Shown: positions 1-13,194, numbered from the stretch's first letter. The stretch is DNA of 64,000 nucleotides from Euclidia mi (GCA_944739405.2 OX123186.2:10686995-10750994); one strand, 5' to 3'. Numbers and translations: made by a program. Notes: a model not told the origin generated them from the letters alone.

Positions 1-703
1 CGGATTTCCAGAAAAACTTAATGTTCCTCTGGAAATCGTCAGATAATCTGCTATCAAACCCATCTTTCTTTTCCTCTTTTTTCCTTTTAACCATTTCTTT
101 CACTATTCTTTTTGACCTAACAAACTCTTTTTTTGCTTCATCTATGTCTACACTCGTTGCTTTTCCCATTCTTTCATTTGCTCTGGCAGCCAACCAATCT
201 GACCAAGCTTTCTTCTTCTCTGACACTGCTGACTGTACATCCTTGTCCCACCATGTATTCTTAACCTTTCGTATTTTCCTTCTCTTGATCATACCACATA
301 CTTCAGACGCTAAACATACTACCTCTTCTTTAAAGGCCTGCCATAATTCTTCCATATCATTTATGCCATCGAATCTCTCAAATCTTGCTATCAATCTTCG
401 TTTATACTCATCTTTCACATCTTTCTCTTGTAGATTTTCAACTTTTATTCTTTCCAAGACCCTATTTTCATTATGCTCTCGGTGTCGCCATCCTTTAAAG
501 AGCCCACTTATCCGGCTCAACACCAAGAAGTGGTCTGTGTGGATGCCGATCCCTCGATATACTCTTGTATCCAACACGTTCTTTCTCAATCGTTCATCTA
601 CTATCACAAAATCAATCATACTTCTTCTGACATTTTTCGCCTCTCGCGTATACATATGTATCCTTTTATGATCAAACATGGTGTTTGTCACACAAAGGCT
701 CCA
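1..703 (-). pseudogene. RTE-type LINE ORF2 fragment: endonuclease end and linker to RT
   Basis: On the minus strand an uninterrupted frame runs from about 703 off the left edge at 1 and has no stop inside the window. It begins near the residues LCVTNTMF and continues through MIDFVIVDERLR and IHTDHFLVLSRI. The TDH triplet matches the conserved S/T-D-H end of APE-type endonuclease domains. A lysine/arginine-rich linker follows, with NTWWDK and WLAARANERMGK, as in RTE LINEs between endonuclease and reverse transcriptase. Two stops (TAA and TAG, about 704-709) lie just upstream, so the copy is 5' truncated or broken there. The family is probably the one whose 3' half lies at 42.4-43.4 kb, an inference from style rather than overlap. 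It would nick target DNA and prime reverse transcription. Confidence 0.75.
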
Positions 704-2629
704 CTATTACATATTAGTAAATAAGCAAAAGCGAATGTTTGAAGAAGAAAATTGTCACGACAATTCAATGATGACAAGTTATTTAGTCAGGCTTCTGGCC
801 AGAGACCATTCAATGTGCAACTTGTTAACACTTTATCCCAAGTCTTAATGTTCTTAGTAGCCGTTTTGATTACTCCGCACGAGTGTTGTCTTAATGAAAT
901 CATAAAATTGCTCGGTAATCGGCAATATTCACGCCCCTTTGGTTATTAAATGAAAACGAAATGAAAATGTGGGTCCGTTGCATCTGTGTCTACTTCAGAG
1001 GACCTTTGTGTCTGTTTATGAAACAATTTCTTAATGAAAAATTTTGCTATCGGTCACCCAATATCGTTTTAGCAAGTTCATTTAAATAACGGAAACTAGA
1101 CTTATAATTAGATGGATAAATCTTTTAAAAGATTAATCAAACATAGCTTGTACTTGTCAAACAAGCAATGGCAAAAACGTACGGCGCGCGGTGCGGTGTC
1201 CATTTGAGTTCATACATTGTAGTATTGTATATATCATTAAGCAATTTATATATTTATGTTTGCCATTTAATTAATTCTAGTTACCTTACATTCTACATAC
1301 ATACAAACATACACAAACAATATAATGCAAGATTTTTGACGAACAACAAAGAATATTACATTGTATCTTAAAGAAACTAAAACACGATGTCTACAACGCA
1401 AAATATCCTAGCCCTAAAATACATAAACGTTAAGAACGTAATAACAACGATCTAAGTCTCTGGTTCAGTTTTTATCGAAATAGAGCAAGGCTTCATAAAA
1501 CAGCTACTTAGTAACAGGCCGCTGAAATAAGTGATAAAATAAATAATCTTGGAATGGCCACATACAGTCCTATATGTAGCGTTGTACGCATAGATTTTTA
1601 CTTTATCTGCCGCTTTTCGTAATATTTATACCATTAGATGTAATTGTGCCGTTTAGCAATGTGATGAGTTTTGTGATCCAAATATTCTTGTTCGCGTCTG
1701 AGTAGTGTTCTTTGCGTTCAGTTGATAAAATATTTGGAAGGGCCTCTGCGATAAATAATAATACAACTACGGACAGTCTTAATTGTTAATTATTTAAAGA
1801 TATAGTTACGATTTTAAACACAGGAGAACCATGTTCTTGTTAATTACAAAGCTTATAAACAGGTACGTGAAAGTAGTAATCGTTAAAAGTCTATCGTGCT
1901 AAACAAAGACAGTTCTAGGTAGAATGGATGAATCCTACAATGAAGATAGATGTGTGTAATATGTATCGAGATGTGAGTTTCATATAGAGACATAACAAAT
2001 AATTCCCAGGTAGGTGCATTATAGCTACATGAAATCTACCCATAACATCCAATAAATCAACAGAACATGCCCTACAGGCACAAAAATATTTACGTATCTA
2101 CCCTAAACTGGAAACCGTAACAGCAATATCTCATAACAATTGCAAGTCCAATCAAACTTGAGTCGCCAAACATATCTCCATCAATCCATTCCGGTACTAC
2201 ATCACAAACCAACACCCGTTTGTCAACCCATAAAACAGACTACATAAATGTTTTTGACGTATCAGAGCATTAATCAAAGAGAGGGACAAAAAATATAGTA
2301 GGTACTGACGTACTGGCGTTTGTGGCACAATGTTTACAGTTCTCTCACTCTTATCACGTTCCGCGAGTATTTATCTTGGCATGAATATGCTGCGAGACTT
2401 TGACAGATCGTTGGTACCCGTGTTTTGTTAAATAATTCAAGATTGGAGTTAACTTTTTGCACGACAGCTCCTGGACTATTTCGCTAACTGTGTTCGGGTC
2501 ATTTGCTTTGTTATTTACTGTAGGGTTATTGATGTTTCTGGTGTAATGTGGAGCTATGTTTTACTAAATGTATTTAGGGCTGCTTGGTTCACAGATTCAG
2601 TATAGTTTTTGTAATTAAATATATTTTTT
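704..2629. other. No gene seen; AT-rich non-coding DNA
   Basis: Short random open frames only. No splice-framed coding pattern, tRNA or recognisable transposon end was found in this stretch. Confidence 0.5.
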
Positions 2630-2891
2630 AAATATAAATATAAATAAAAATTCTACCACATTCACACACTACTATCTAGTCCCAAACTAAGCAGAGCTTG
2701 TACTATGGGTACTAGACAATGGATAAACATACATATATACTTTTTTTGTAAATACATACACATTATACATTGAAACACTCAGACCAAGACAAACATCCAT
2801 GTTCATGCACACAATTGTTTGACTAGAGCGGGAACAGAACCCGCGACCTTCGGCGTAGCAGTCGTTTACACACCCGGGGCGCCAATCGGTC
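2630..2891 (-). mobile_element. tRNA-derived SINE (family E)
   Basis: Read on the minus strand, this begins at about 2891 with a tRNA-like head whose B-box-like stretch is GCGGGTTCTGTTCCC. A body follows with CTAGTACCCATAGTACAAGC and TTAGTTTGGGACTAG, and the copy ends in an A/T-rich tail near 2617-2650. The body recurs at 49.5 kb and in both arms of the large inverted repeat at 52.8-57.8 kb, which shows it is a dispersed family. It codes for no protein and would depend on a LINE for movement. Confidence 0.65.
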
Positions 2892-3182
2892 TTCGATATA
2901 TTTCGATTATGCTACGACATGAGAGTTAGTAAACTGCAATAATGTAGTATGTGTTAGTTAATTATCTTATTTTGCCTGATTTGAGATATTATAAGTTTGA
3001 TTTTTGCGGATCGACTGCAGTCTGACCTACGCAATCTTAAGGGTAGTTGCCATATTATCATTTATGAGATTAGGAAACAATCCATTAATATAACCAGACG
3101 ATGACTAACTCGTTTAAACTCGTGAATCAATATTTTATAGTTGATTGAATCAGGCGTTACTTGGCGGAACTCCATTGTAACC

Positions 3183-3299
3183 TAATGGAAGGAAAGAGGA
3201 ATCCACCACGCACCCTCGGCTTGACCACCCCAACTATTGCAACAGAAAAAGGTTGACAATACCGAACTCCTCTAAAAGGATAAGGGATTCCTTCCATTA
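3183..3299. repeat. Imperfect inverted repeat about 115 bp long
   Basis: A 15-base arm (TAATGGAAGGAATCC on the reverse strand of 3285-3299) matches 3183-3204 apart from a short insertion in the left arm. The sequence between resembles a dispersed repeat but no family could be named. The rest of 2892-4064 holds no gene. Confidence 0.35.
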
Positions 3300-3843
3300 A
3301 TCAATATTTTATCTGTGGAGACGCGAATCTATATTTCCTAGGCCTCTTATCAAATATTAAACATCTTAATTTTAAACAGCAAGTTACTATTTCTTCCGCT
3401 CCGAAACAAAGGCGATAACTACCTCAAAGTAAGCTTTCATCGTGGAATATCAAACTCTCAGAAAATGATTCATAAAGTTTTTGAAAACCCAGAAGTAAAC
3501 AGGTAAACGAACATTGCTTTAATAATACTGGCCTGAGAAAGGTTCCAAGAAACGTATTATACTGTTAAAGCTTAATATTTTACACTTCCAGGTTTATATT
3601 TGAGATGTATATAAAGTGTTATAAAGACCACTTTGAACTCATGAATGTGTCACGCTTAACCGGAATTGGAGTTCCGAAATGATTTTGATTCAAATAAACT
3701 CGATATTGGTTTTAAAATGGCTGCGTAAGAAAATTTCAATATTAAGCTTCTATTATTTCCGACATTAAATTTGTGTTGTGACTTCCATTCTATTCATTCT
3801 TTAGGTCTCCCACAAATTGGGCATAAGCGTACCTGGAGCGTGA

Positions 3844-3880
3844 GTTCGGCGTGCGTCCGGCGTGTGTTCGGCGTGCGTTC
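3844..3880. repeat. Short 11-bp minisatellite (about 3.4 copies)
   Basis: The unit GTTCGGCGTGC is repeated in tandem with one or two substitutions per copy and stands out as GC-rich in AT-rich surroundings. Confidence 0.7.
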
Positions 3881-4064
3881 ACTTTGCACTACAGTCACGT
3901 TGCATCTAGCCGTACACAAGGGTGATAACCCATAATCAGGTGAACTCTAATGATAACTTTTTTATACCACAATCACAGTTACTGTTGTTGACTAGAAGTC
4001 ACCTTGAATGTTCCATAATGCTAACACATAAGTAACTACTTTTACATTATAAGTAAAACTGACA

Positions 4065-4330
4065 GACTGCCTCGTTGGTCTCGCGGCATAAATGTGCGCG
4101 TGAGATTGGGAGGTATCGGGTTCGATTCCCGGGTCGGGGAAAGTGTTATTGGGTTTTTCCGTTAGGAAATTCTCAGTAGCAGCACGGAGTATGGTAATGT
4201 GCCCGGTACGTCAATAGGCTCGCCCCCTATTACGTGGGACCTAAAAATTCCTGGTGAAAAGTGGGTGTCATATTACACCTCTGCCTACCCCTTGGGGGAT
4301 ACAGGCGTGAGTATATAAATAATAAAAAAA
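4065..4330 (+). mobile_element. SINE family A, near full length
   Basis: The head is tRNA-like: GACTGCCTCGTTGGTCTCG holds an A-box-like part and GGTTCGATTCC is a good B box. A body follows with the hallmark CTCGCCCCCTATTACGTGGG, and the 3' tail is CTACCCCTTGGGGG then ATACAGGCGTGAGT. This tail resembles the last codons of the RTE LINE at 42.4-43.4 kb. Pol III would transcribe it from the internal A and B boxes. At least eight other copies lie in the window. Confidence 0.85.
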
Positions 4331-4567
4331 TAACTAAAAAAAAATTATAATTAAAACACCTATCACAGAACTAAATGATAGCATACCTTGAACAATTTGC
4401 TTAGTTTCTTGTAATTATTCGCAAAGATAATCAACCCGATCATTAAAATACTTACCAAACATGTCTAGAAACAATACACCTACTTTCTAATAAAACTTAA
4501 CTGTTTCTTACGGTTTTTGGGCTTGAAACAACCAAGGGAATAAAACAGTAGGCTGAATTAGGAGAAT

Positions 4568-5422
4568 AAAGAACAATGCCCATTTCTGGCCCAGTTTGAA
4601 ACTCATGAACAACACAATAAAGTTTCAATTAGTTGTTGAATAATCCTTTTTATTTATAACTTAATTTATAGACATTACTAAAGGTGTGCCGAGAAACTTA
4701 TTCAATAAATAGGTTTAAAAAGATGTGTTAACGTCTAAATAGCCAACACGTAATAGATCAGAAATTGCCAGTAATAAAATCATGATATTAAATCGATTAT
4801 CACTTCTTCTTTATCGATTTTACGTTTTCTCTACTCAAAATGATTTGAGTTAATAGCAAATCTCTACTTGGTCCTTAAACATTTAAAATGTGTGTATTTT
4901 TAAGGTATATATGCGATTAAATACCAATAAGTTCGATTTTGAACCAAATATATAGATAACCTATATCCGAAATCCATATCGATTAATCAATATCATTTAA
5001 AACTGTAAAATGGCAACACTTTTTTGACTCTTAAGTAAATGTCAGTAATGTCATATTCAGTTTATTTTGTTTGTTACCTATTTGTTTTGCTCGTGCACAT
5101 TGTGAATGCTTTTTCTGTTTTTGGATCTTTTACGACTTCTGGCTTTTTCTTTTGGATTTCTACCCTTACCAAATGATTAACTCATTCCTTTCTACGCAAA
5201 ACTACGAAATACTTTAACTATCCTAATAAAAGTGGGTACACACCTAATGTTTTGTGAGCATATAAAAGTACTTCTTGTAATAAATCTATGAATGTGATAG
5301 ACCTCTAATCAATCTCAAAATTCTAGTTTAACACTCTTTTATCGAATGCAATAACAACTACTACGATTTTTGACTGTCCACATCTGGGCCGGCGTCTCTA
5401 AGAAAAATGGGCATTGTTCTTT
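4568..5422. mobile_element. Candidate non-autonomous DNA element bounded by inverted repeats
   Basis: The 18-base stretch AAAGAACAATGCCCATTT at 4568-4585 occurs as its exact reverse complement at 5405-5422. The similarity continues inward through GGCCCAG after a roughly 20-base gap. The interior of about 820 bp is AT-rich and has no coding frame. No target duplication could be defined, so the ends and class are uncertain. Confidence 0.35.
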
Positions 5423-6899
5423 CGTTGTTAATTTTGGGTTGTTGCTTATTTCCCAACTTAGTGTAAACATTGAATTGTTATCACGTACTTCGTTATATTA
5501 TGGTTGAGAGTTTTAGACATTTTATTCGTGATATTTAGCGAATATTGGATCCAATGAAAGTACAACAAAATTAGTAAAATGTTTTTCTAGCCTCATAAAA
5601 TTATAAGGCAAGAAAAACATGTACCATGTTGGTGTTAAATATATTTTAAATAGCGATTAAGTCAATAATTTTTACTTATATATTACACAAAGTGTTATTA
5701 TTACCATGCGAGGTATTCAAAAACACAAAACGCGACGCATTTTCAGTGTCCTTCCACCCACAAACGGAGCATAAAACAGTACTGCCACTGATGTATTGTT
5801 GTTCGGGATGAGGAGGCAAAGGAGATTTGGAAGGTCGAAGTAATATTTATCATCATATTCATTGTCTATGTCAGCTAGACTGTTCCTAGGCTACCACCTA
5901 TTTAGTATAAGAAAACAACACTACATCCAAATTAAATTAGTAATATACATATAACACAATAATACTGAAACTTCTCACAATGAATTCACTTGAAGTTACT
6001 TCTGTAACAGAAAACAGCTATGAAAAATTCTAGTTGAAGGTACTAATGCCACAAATACAGTTTCTAGAACATATTACAAATTTCATTCACGTGTTTAATG
6101 AAAGCGCACTTTCCCCAAATCCCTATATGACAAAATAGATACAGATCACCTAACAAATAAAAATAAAGAAGACAACGTTAAAAAACAGTGTAATCGTTCA
6201 AATATCTCAATCCCTCAATGAATTGTTATTCTCTAAGTAACTTGGCCGTTTCTTTCGCCTGTGCGCTGCCGATTTGTCAATGTCACGGCTCATATTTTAT
6301 CAACTTGGGGACAATGGTAACTACATTTTGATATCGGCAAGCTCGCCATCTAGGTTTCAAACCTTTGATGGATTGTCTGGGGTCGTATCCATTTTGTCTC
6401 ACCCCCATCCCTCTGTGAGAAAGGGGCTTTTTTCTAACATATTGTAGTTGTAAACGAGTGCGATGTTTATGGGGATTTATTTCAGGTACCACGGGGAATA
6501 TGCGGGGTGTAATGATTACATTATGTGTACCTGTGTTTTGGGAGATGTGACTAGATGTTTTTCTGATACGGTTGCACATTAATTATATGGAGATAAATAT
6601 ACCTAACTTTTACCTTTTATCTTTAAACTTTTTTGGTAACTTACACAATAGTTATTTTTTTATATCGCCCCTTTATAAAACCTCACACTAGTAGTAGTCT
6701 AACCCCAGTTTTAAGGTTTTCACGTTTCGGTACTGTTGCATCACTCTAATCACAGATGCACTAATTCAGGATGTATGGTATATAGTGATGTCCTCATAAC
6801 ATTATAACAAGTGTATGACGAAGAGTATCTTCATATTGGCCGGTATCAACGCTTCACAGTTCTAGGTGGGCACAGCTGGGTCTCTTTGCAATGAATACA
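5423..6899. other. No gene supported; contains a short stem-loop
   Basis: A stem-loop lies at 5579-5620 (16-base arms with two mismatches and a 10-base loop). An unrecognised 98-codon minus-strand open frame at 6283-6579 has no conserved motif and was not accepted. The rest is AT-rich DNA. Confidence 0.45.
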
Positions 6900-9800
6900 C
6901 ATAGTACAACACACTGTTTATTCGAGGACACAAAATACAGTATCTTCACGATCCTAGTACGCACACGTGGCTCGGATGGATAACTTTTGGAAACGCGGCG
7001 AAGTCGGACGTAGGTAGGCTACACTTGTTTCCTCCGCTGTGTCTGTCGCCAAAGTGTCCGTCGGCCAACGTAGTTCTTCGCAACGCCCCGTACAGGGCGT
7101 GCAGCAGCTATTTCGGGGCAGGTTTTGCCCCCCGCTAGCGGGTTCTATTTTCCTGCCCTTTAATAAGGGCAGGTCGTTGGGTCGGGCGGTAGTAGGCCTA
7201 AGGCGACTGGACCGAATAAGGCGTGTATGCGCAGGCCGCTAAATCTTCACGCCCTCCGGGCGGTCAACACGAGCCAGGTTAGACCCTCGTCGAATCGAGG
7301 GAGGCCCAGCTCCGTGAAGCCTGCGACACAGACGGCGACTTACGTGCGGCCTGCGGAGATCTTAGTGTTGTGATGTGAGGAGATGTTTGTCGACATCTGG
7401 CTAGATGTCGACGTCGTGGTTAGGAGTGTCAAGTCCTTGGCGTGCGTTGTTGCGGTGGTCGTCGTGGTCGCGCGTGCACATGATGTGGGTATCCTGCGAC
7501 GAAACGCGCAGATGTCGCGCGGAAAGGGGCGGCCACCTGCAACAGAGGGCTAGAAGGTTGTCAGATTAGGGAGGACGGCGGTTACCTGGGGCAACCGGCT
7601 CGTCCGCAGCGTCGTCGGGGTTAGCGGTGAGATCGCGTGGCAGCTTCTTCTTGTCCGGGGGGCGAGCGTGCCAGGGAGCCAGGTCCCGAACGTGATCCCA
7701 GGCCGAGGCGTGGGCTCGCTCGAACATCCCCACGGACAGACGGCGGATGTAGGCGTCCAGGATCTCGATGCGGGTGTCGCGCTGGATGATATCGTTCCTT
7801 ACGTAGCGAGGAGCTTGTACGGCGGCGCGTAGCGACAGTGACTGCTACGCGCGGAGGCGAATGCGGCTCGACTCGCTAGTGAGGGCGAACCGAGCGGGCG
7901 TGGCGTAGGTGAACCGGGTACGTACATAAGATTTGTACATACCCAGCTTCGCTCGTAGTGGCAGGTGTGAGGAGAGCACTGGACGCAGTAGCGCTCTAGT
8001 TGCGCGTACCTGTGCGACGACGTTGCGGACGTGCGGCTTCATGGAGAGAGCTCGGTCGATGGTGATCCCCAGGTACTTCACCGTCCGGGTCCAGGGGATG
8101 TACTCACCCTGGAGTTTAAGTGGCAGTGGATGGAGCTGCTTGCTGCTTATGAGAATCGCCTGTGACTTACCCACGTTAACCGACAGTCGCCACTGCGATA
8201 GCCAGCGGGGGAGCAGGTCGAGGGTGCGCTGCATCTTCTTGGCGGCGTGGGAGGCGTTGACGCTGGTGGAGATGAACGCCGCGTCGTCGGCGTAGAGCGC
8301 CAGCTTGGCGCCCTCGGCGACGGGGATGTCGTCGGTGAACCTGGTGTAAAGCACAGGCGAGAGGCATGAGCCCTGCGGGACTCCAGCAGAGATGGTGCGG
8401 ACGTCTGAGAGCTCCTGTTCTACTACCACTCGGAAAGTCCGGTTGCTAAGGAACGAGGAGACCATGTTAACTACACGACGAGGTGCTGTGGACGTCGACA
8501 GCTTGTACAGCAGACCAGAGTGCCATACTCGGTCGAATGCTTTCTGGATGTCGAGGAATACTGCTACGGCGTGCTCGCGCTTGTTGCGCGCCGCCGTTAT
8601 CCGATGCCTCGAGTTACCCGAGTTGCCCGAGTACCCTCGACAATTGCAGTGTTGTGGAATGTTCAGACCTGAACTCGAATTGTTCCGGTCTTGGCGTAAT
8701 GTGCGGTGTGAGGTGCCGCAGCAGGAGTCTCTCGAACACCTTCAAGATCGTGGGCAGGAGAGTGATAGGCCGATAGCTCCCCGGCTTCAGAATGTTTTTA
8801 TCCGGTTTCGGTAACATTATAATGCGGCCTTCTTTCCAGCAGGCGGGGAAGGCGCCTGTGCGGACGATCTCCCGTAAACAGGCGCGCCAACGCTGCCACG
8901 GTACGGGGCGGCAGGTGGCGCAGCGCTGTATTCGGTATCCCATCCGCCCCAGGGGCCTTCCGGGGCTGAGTCTGCCGTATGGCGCGCTGCACCATTCCGG
9001 GGGAAAAGAAGATGGGGTCCTCTTCGGGAGCTATCGGCGTGGCGAAGTATTCCCGAAGGTGTGTCTCGACTGCTGCGGCGTGTTCTGCGTCAACAATTGG
9101 GTTAGGCCTGAACTCGCCCTCGAGGTGGTCGGCTAGTAATGCTGCTCGGTCTGCTGCTTTGTAGCGCGGTGTTCCGTCGCCGTGTAGTAGCGGGCGCACT
9201 GGAGCTGGGGTGTTTGTGAGGCAACGACATAGGCGGTGGATCGACGGCCAATAGTCGCGAGAGTCCTCTATGAGTTTCTCCCAGCTCTCGGCGGTGTGGG
9301 TCCTCAACTCGCACTTCAGTCTCTCCGTCAGCCGGTTGAGTTGGGTCTTTAATGTGGGGCATCGCGTGCTCTGCCACTGTCTGCGGAGGCGCCGCTTGTC
9401 AGCTATCAATTTAGCGATGTGTGCCGGCAGAGGAGGTAGCCTCCTCTGGGTGTTGATGGGTGGTGTGGAGCTTGCAAGGGCGGACTTAATAGCGCCGGCG
9501 AGATTGGACGCAAGCGCGTCGACGTCGGCTGCGGAGCTGATAAGGCGAGTCAGTGTGGTGGTCTCCATCGTATCCTAGAATTTTGTCCAGTATGGTTTGG
9601 GACGTGGCGCTTGAGGGACGATACGGGTAGGCTGCTGTTGTGCGACGACAAGTACCGGTTGGTGGTCTGACTGTAGCTCGTCGTCGAGCACCTCCTGGTG
9701 AAGCTGCAACTGGCAGTGCGAGAGGTCGTTGTGTACCACGATTCCGATGACGTCAGGCATGTGCGTTAGCGTGTCCGGGTAATGTGTAGGTACCTCCGGA

Positions 9801-9925
9801 CCCGCTACGATGTATCCGTGGGTTTCGGCGTTGTTGAAGAGTCGTACACCCGGTGCGTTGGTGGTTGACGAGTTCCACGCTGGGTGCTTGCAGTTGAAGT
9901 CGTGTGTCCGTCGACAGCTCCACGT
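6900..9925 (-). mobile_element. 5'-truncated Jockey-type non-LTR retrotransposon
   Basis: A GC-rich block in AT-rich flanks carries the end of an APE endonuclease domain, a reverse transcriptase and a long GC-rich 3' region, all on the minus strand. The 5' break is near 9925, just before residues DFNCKHPAWNS, so the endonuclease start and any ORF1 are missing. The 3' end is ill-defined and is set by the loss of GC richness near 6.9 kb. The Jockey assignment rests on the DFNCKHPAWN and SDHQPVL endonuclease motifs and the YADD reverse transcriptase. Several frameshifts and stops make it inactive. Confidence 0.75.
7560..9925 (-). pseudogene. Jockey ORF2 remnant (endonuclease end, RT, C-terminal part)
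   Basis: Motifs in order on the minus strand: endonuclease DFNCKHPAWN (near 9900) and SDHQPVL (near 9670); an in-frame TAG at 9575-9577; a linker; the RT entry motif QPRKAPGADGIPN; a frameshift near 8.87 kb; PKPDKN and YRPITLLPT; a second frameshift near 8.61-8.63 kb inside a small CTCGGGYAA duplication; VFLDIQKAFDRVWH (motif A); GVPQGSCLSPVLY; LYADDAAF (catalytic motif C); YLGITID; a TAG at 7845-7847; then APRYVRNDII and DLAPWHARPPDKK up to about 7560. The catalytic aspartates are intact but the frame is broken at least four times. Function if intact: target-primed reverse transcription of its own RNA. Confidence 0.8.
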
Positions 9926-11340
9926 TTGCTTATAAAAACATCAAATGACATTGACATCTGTCAACTGCCGACCTCAGTGTTGCCAACCATCGTATCCGAA
10001 TACGCCCAAATCTATTTAGATTTGACGTTCCATTTTCCAATCTCCGACATGTATACACCACTATTTTTTAATTAGTACAAAAACTTTAAGAACAGATTAG
10101 CGAAGATACTCGTATTATTATCATATATGTGACGCAAGAATTTCATAATATCAATAAAGAGCAAAGTTATTATCATTTGTTTATTGTAGAAAATCTCACT
10201 TAAATCATAGTCATATTTTACAATCCATTCACTTATTCATTGATAATATTGCATCCTGCTCATTCGCATTCTCTCTGTCGCACTTATGTTGTAGGTAGCC
10301 ATAGAAAATAAAATTAAGAAAAATAATAAATGTAGGTAGTTATTTTTTAATTTTGTTAATTCTACCCTCTCCTTCATACTTCATTCGGGCTTAGGACCGG
10401 TAAAATTTATCGTTTAACAAGTAATTAAATACGGAGGTATGTAATTAGAAAACAAACAAATATCAAAATAAAAAAAGGTGTTCTGGGCTCAAAGAAAAGA
10501 GTAATTTTGGCTTATTTATGAAGTTAGAATCATCTGCTATTTACAACCATATTTTATCATCATCATGTCAGCCTAGAGACGTCCACTGCTGGACATAGGC
10601 CTTCCTCAAGGTGTGAGAAGAACACAGACCGATTTCGAGCCGCCCGCATTAAATTATTATTTACTTAAGTACGCATTATTTACTAAACTTACAAGTATTT
10701 CCATTGTCCTTCGAAATGTTCACCACCGTTGTCAAAAGCATCCAATATGCACTGTTTTAATTATTGTTTGACACTAACTGGTTCACTTTTGTACACTCAC
10801 AATAAGAAGTCTATGGGTACACAGCTGCACTCGCGATTTTTCCACTCAAAAAGTACGCACGAAGCATAGCTACATACTCCCGTGATATGAACTGATATGA
10901 TAGGCCATCGCGTCGGGCAAACGTAGACAAACAATTAACTTTTGCAATGAAATTAGATACGCTCACTTTCGCTAGCAATTTAGTACTATTTGTCGCATCG
11001 TCGGGGCGTGGCGCAGGCGCAGGGGGGGGGGTTTGGTGGGAAAATTTATCAATAGTTCATTTTACTATGATAGTATGCGGGTCAGTCATAGTATTAGAAT
11101 TGCATTTACCAATTATCACGTATTTTTGTGGACAGTTTTGAGACAGTTTTGGGACTTAGTGTTTTTATTTTTTAACTACATACATAAATATGATCAGTTA
11201 AAGATACTTAGTGCTCTGTTAAATTTTTTGTACTAATTAAAAAAATAGCGGTGTATAAGATTCTAACAATTTAACGTACACTGAAAAGGACACGAAGATT
11301 AAATAAAAATGCATTTTATTTTTGCACACATGTAAAAATC
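9926..11340. other. No gene; contains a dispersed-repeat 3' tail
   Basis: About 10556-10650 carries CATCATCATG and then CCACTGCTGGACATAGGCC, the reverse-strand 3' tail shared with other lepidopteran-style repeats in this window. A G-run near 11021-11030 is low complexity. Nothing else was recognised. Confidence 0.45.
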
Positions 11341-11645
11341 AAATGCTTAAAACTCTTTTTAACTTCTCAAGGGATCTATTTACCTGTTTATAATATTTTT
11401 TAAACTGTAACTGAGTTTTTCCGAATTCTCAATAGCAGCACGCAGTCTGGTTGATGTGCTGGTAGCGGCAATAGGCTCGCCCCCTATTACGTGGAACCTA
11501 ATAATTCATGGCGAAATATGGGTGTAATATTACACCTCTGACTACTCCTTCGGGATACAGGCGTGAGTCTATAAAGAAGCAAATGCTAGATACTCGTTTT
11601 AACTTCTCAAGGGAGCTATTTACTTGTTTATTATATTTTTTAAAC
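11341..11645 (+). repeat. Truncated SINE A flanked by a 65-bp direct repeat
   Basis: SINE A body and tail occupy about 11411-11575 (hallmark CTCGCCCCCTATTACGTGG, tail GATACAGGCGTGAGTCTATA). The tRNA head is missing. On each side lies the same 65-base sequence, 11341-11405 and 11581-11645, exactly 240 bases apart and differing at about seven positions. The direct repeat abuts the element closely on both sides, as an unusually long target duplication would, but local tandem duplication could also explain it. Confidence 0.75.
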
Positions 11646-12785
11646 ATAATTACAACTTTGAATTAATACACAAACATACGTCCTTCATAAAAGAACATGA
11701 TACATCGCTGTTTAGGTAACCAACTTTACAACAATATCTATTTTGACGATGTACCTAGACATTATTATAATTGGCTTCATTATTACTATGAAAGTCCTGA
11801 ATTTCACACGTTAGGTTTAGGTCCCTCGAAATTACCTAGAAGTTGTTCAATGACTTACGGTATTGTTTTAACTAACTACACGTGGAATTGTATAAAGAAG
11901 AGTTTATCACTATAATATGCTATTAAAGTGAATAGGCCTTTGTTGGCTGGTTTTAAATGAATTTTAACTGTTTAGGTACTAATTTTTTTAATTAACATTT
12001 TCCTTATTCTGGTAATAGCAGGTATTAATATTATTTGAGTTTCCAGTGTCTAAAGTCAAACTTTGAATTTTTATGAGAATCAAAGATTTACTGAGAAGTG
12101 TGAGTATATGATACAGTGATGATCATGTTCTGATTTCAGCTTGAAAGAGCTGGCTTAACTGGGAATGTTCTGGTAGGCTTCCTGCACTAAAACTCTTGCT
12201 TATATCAATGTGAAATTTACCTATCTGTAATAATACATATCTCCTTAGTTCTTTGAATAGCAATTCTTGTTTTCTCTCTTAACTTCTGACTCAACTCTCT
12301 GAAACAATAATTTTTGAACACAAAATGCAGTGATAAACGTCGAAATGACGCGTCATTTGGACGACGGCTCAAACTTACGCTATATGCACAGTCACAATTA
12401 TCATAGCAAAAATCAACCCGCTGCCATATTAGGCTACAATAATCATAATTACCACTACAAAATATGTGTCACAACATATTTTTCGCGTCGCGTATGGGAA
12501 TTTTGTCAAAACGGCTTACTAGCACGGAGCTCCGATAAAGCGACAACAAACCTACTACGCTATAATATAATATGTGCCGTGGCATTATTAGGCTGATAAG
12601 CCCGTGCATACATCACGGTAAGTCCAGGCAATCACATAAATATTCACAGTTTTAATGAATGAATTTTGCTTTGTTAATCTCATAGCATCCCACACGTGCA
12701 AATATGTAGTTGCTCTCACTGTTTGTGAAGTTCCCTTGGATTCACTTTTGGTGTGAAAAGTCCGCAGAAATATTCAATGTACTTA

Positions 12786-13151
12786 TACAGAATGGCGCAA
12801 AACAAAAAAATTCAAATTCCTTATATTTTTATTTATTACATCTCCTCTCATTCTGATAATGAAAATTTTGTAGTAATCAAATGTAAAATTCAGTAAAAAT
12901 AATCATGAACCGCTTTACTCCCCAAGAGGAATCCCCTTGAAGAGGATATTTTTTCTTTAAAATTGATTATGAGTGACGAAGCGCATTTCCATCTCTCGGA
13001 GCATGTCAATAAGCAGAATACTCGCTTCTGGGGCACTGAAGCCACGTATTATTCAACAAACACCTTTACATCCACTAAAAGTATGTATGGTGTGGCGTCC
13101 AGACAAATAGGGCTCAAAATAATATTTAAATTATGCAAATTAATTTCATGG

Positions 13152-13194
<43 letters not shown>

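Noticed and set aside
21..671. 216-codon plus-strand open frame
   Set aside because: Serine/phenylalanine-rich shadow of the minus-strand RTE ORF2, which has clear motifs over the same bases.
6283..6579. 98-codon minus-strand open frame
   Set aside because: No motif, no splice or poly(A) context, and no relative recognised.
7933..9578. Several plus-strand frames of 97-140 codons
   Set aside because: They mirror the GC-rich Jockey ORF2 on the other strand.
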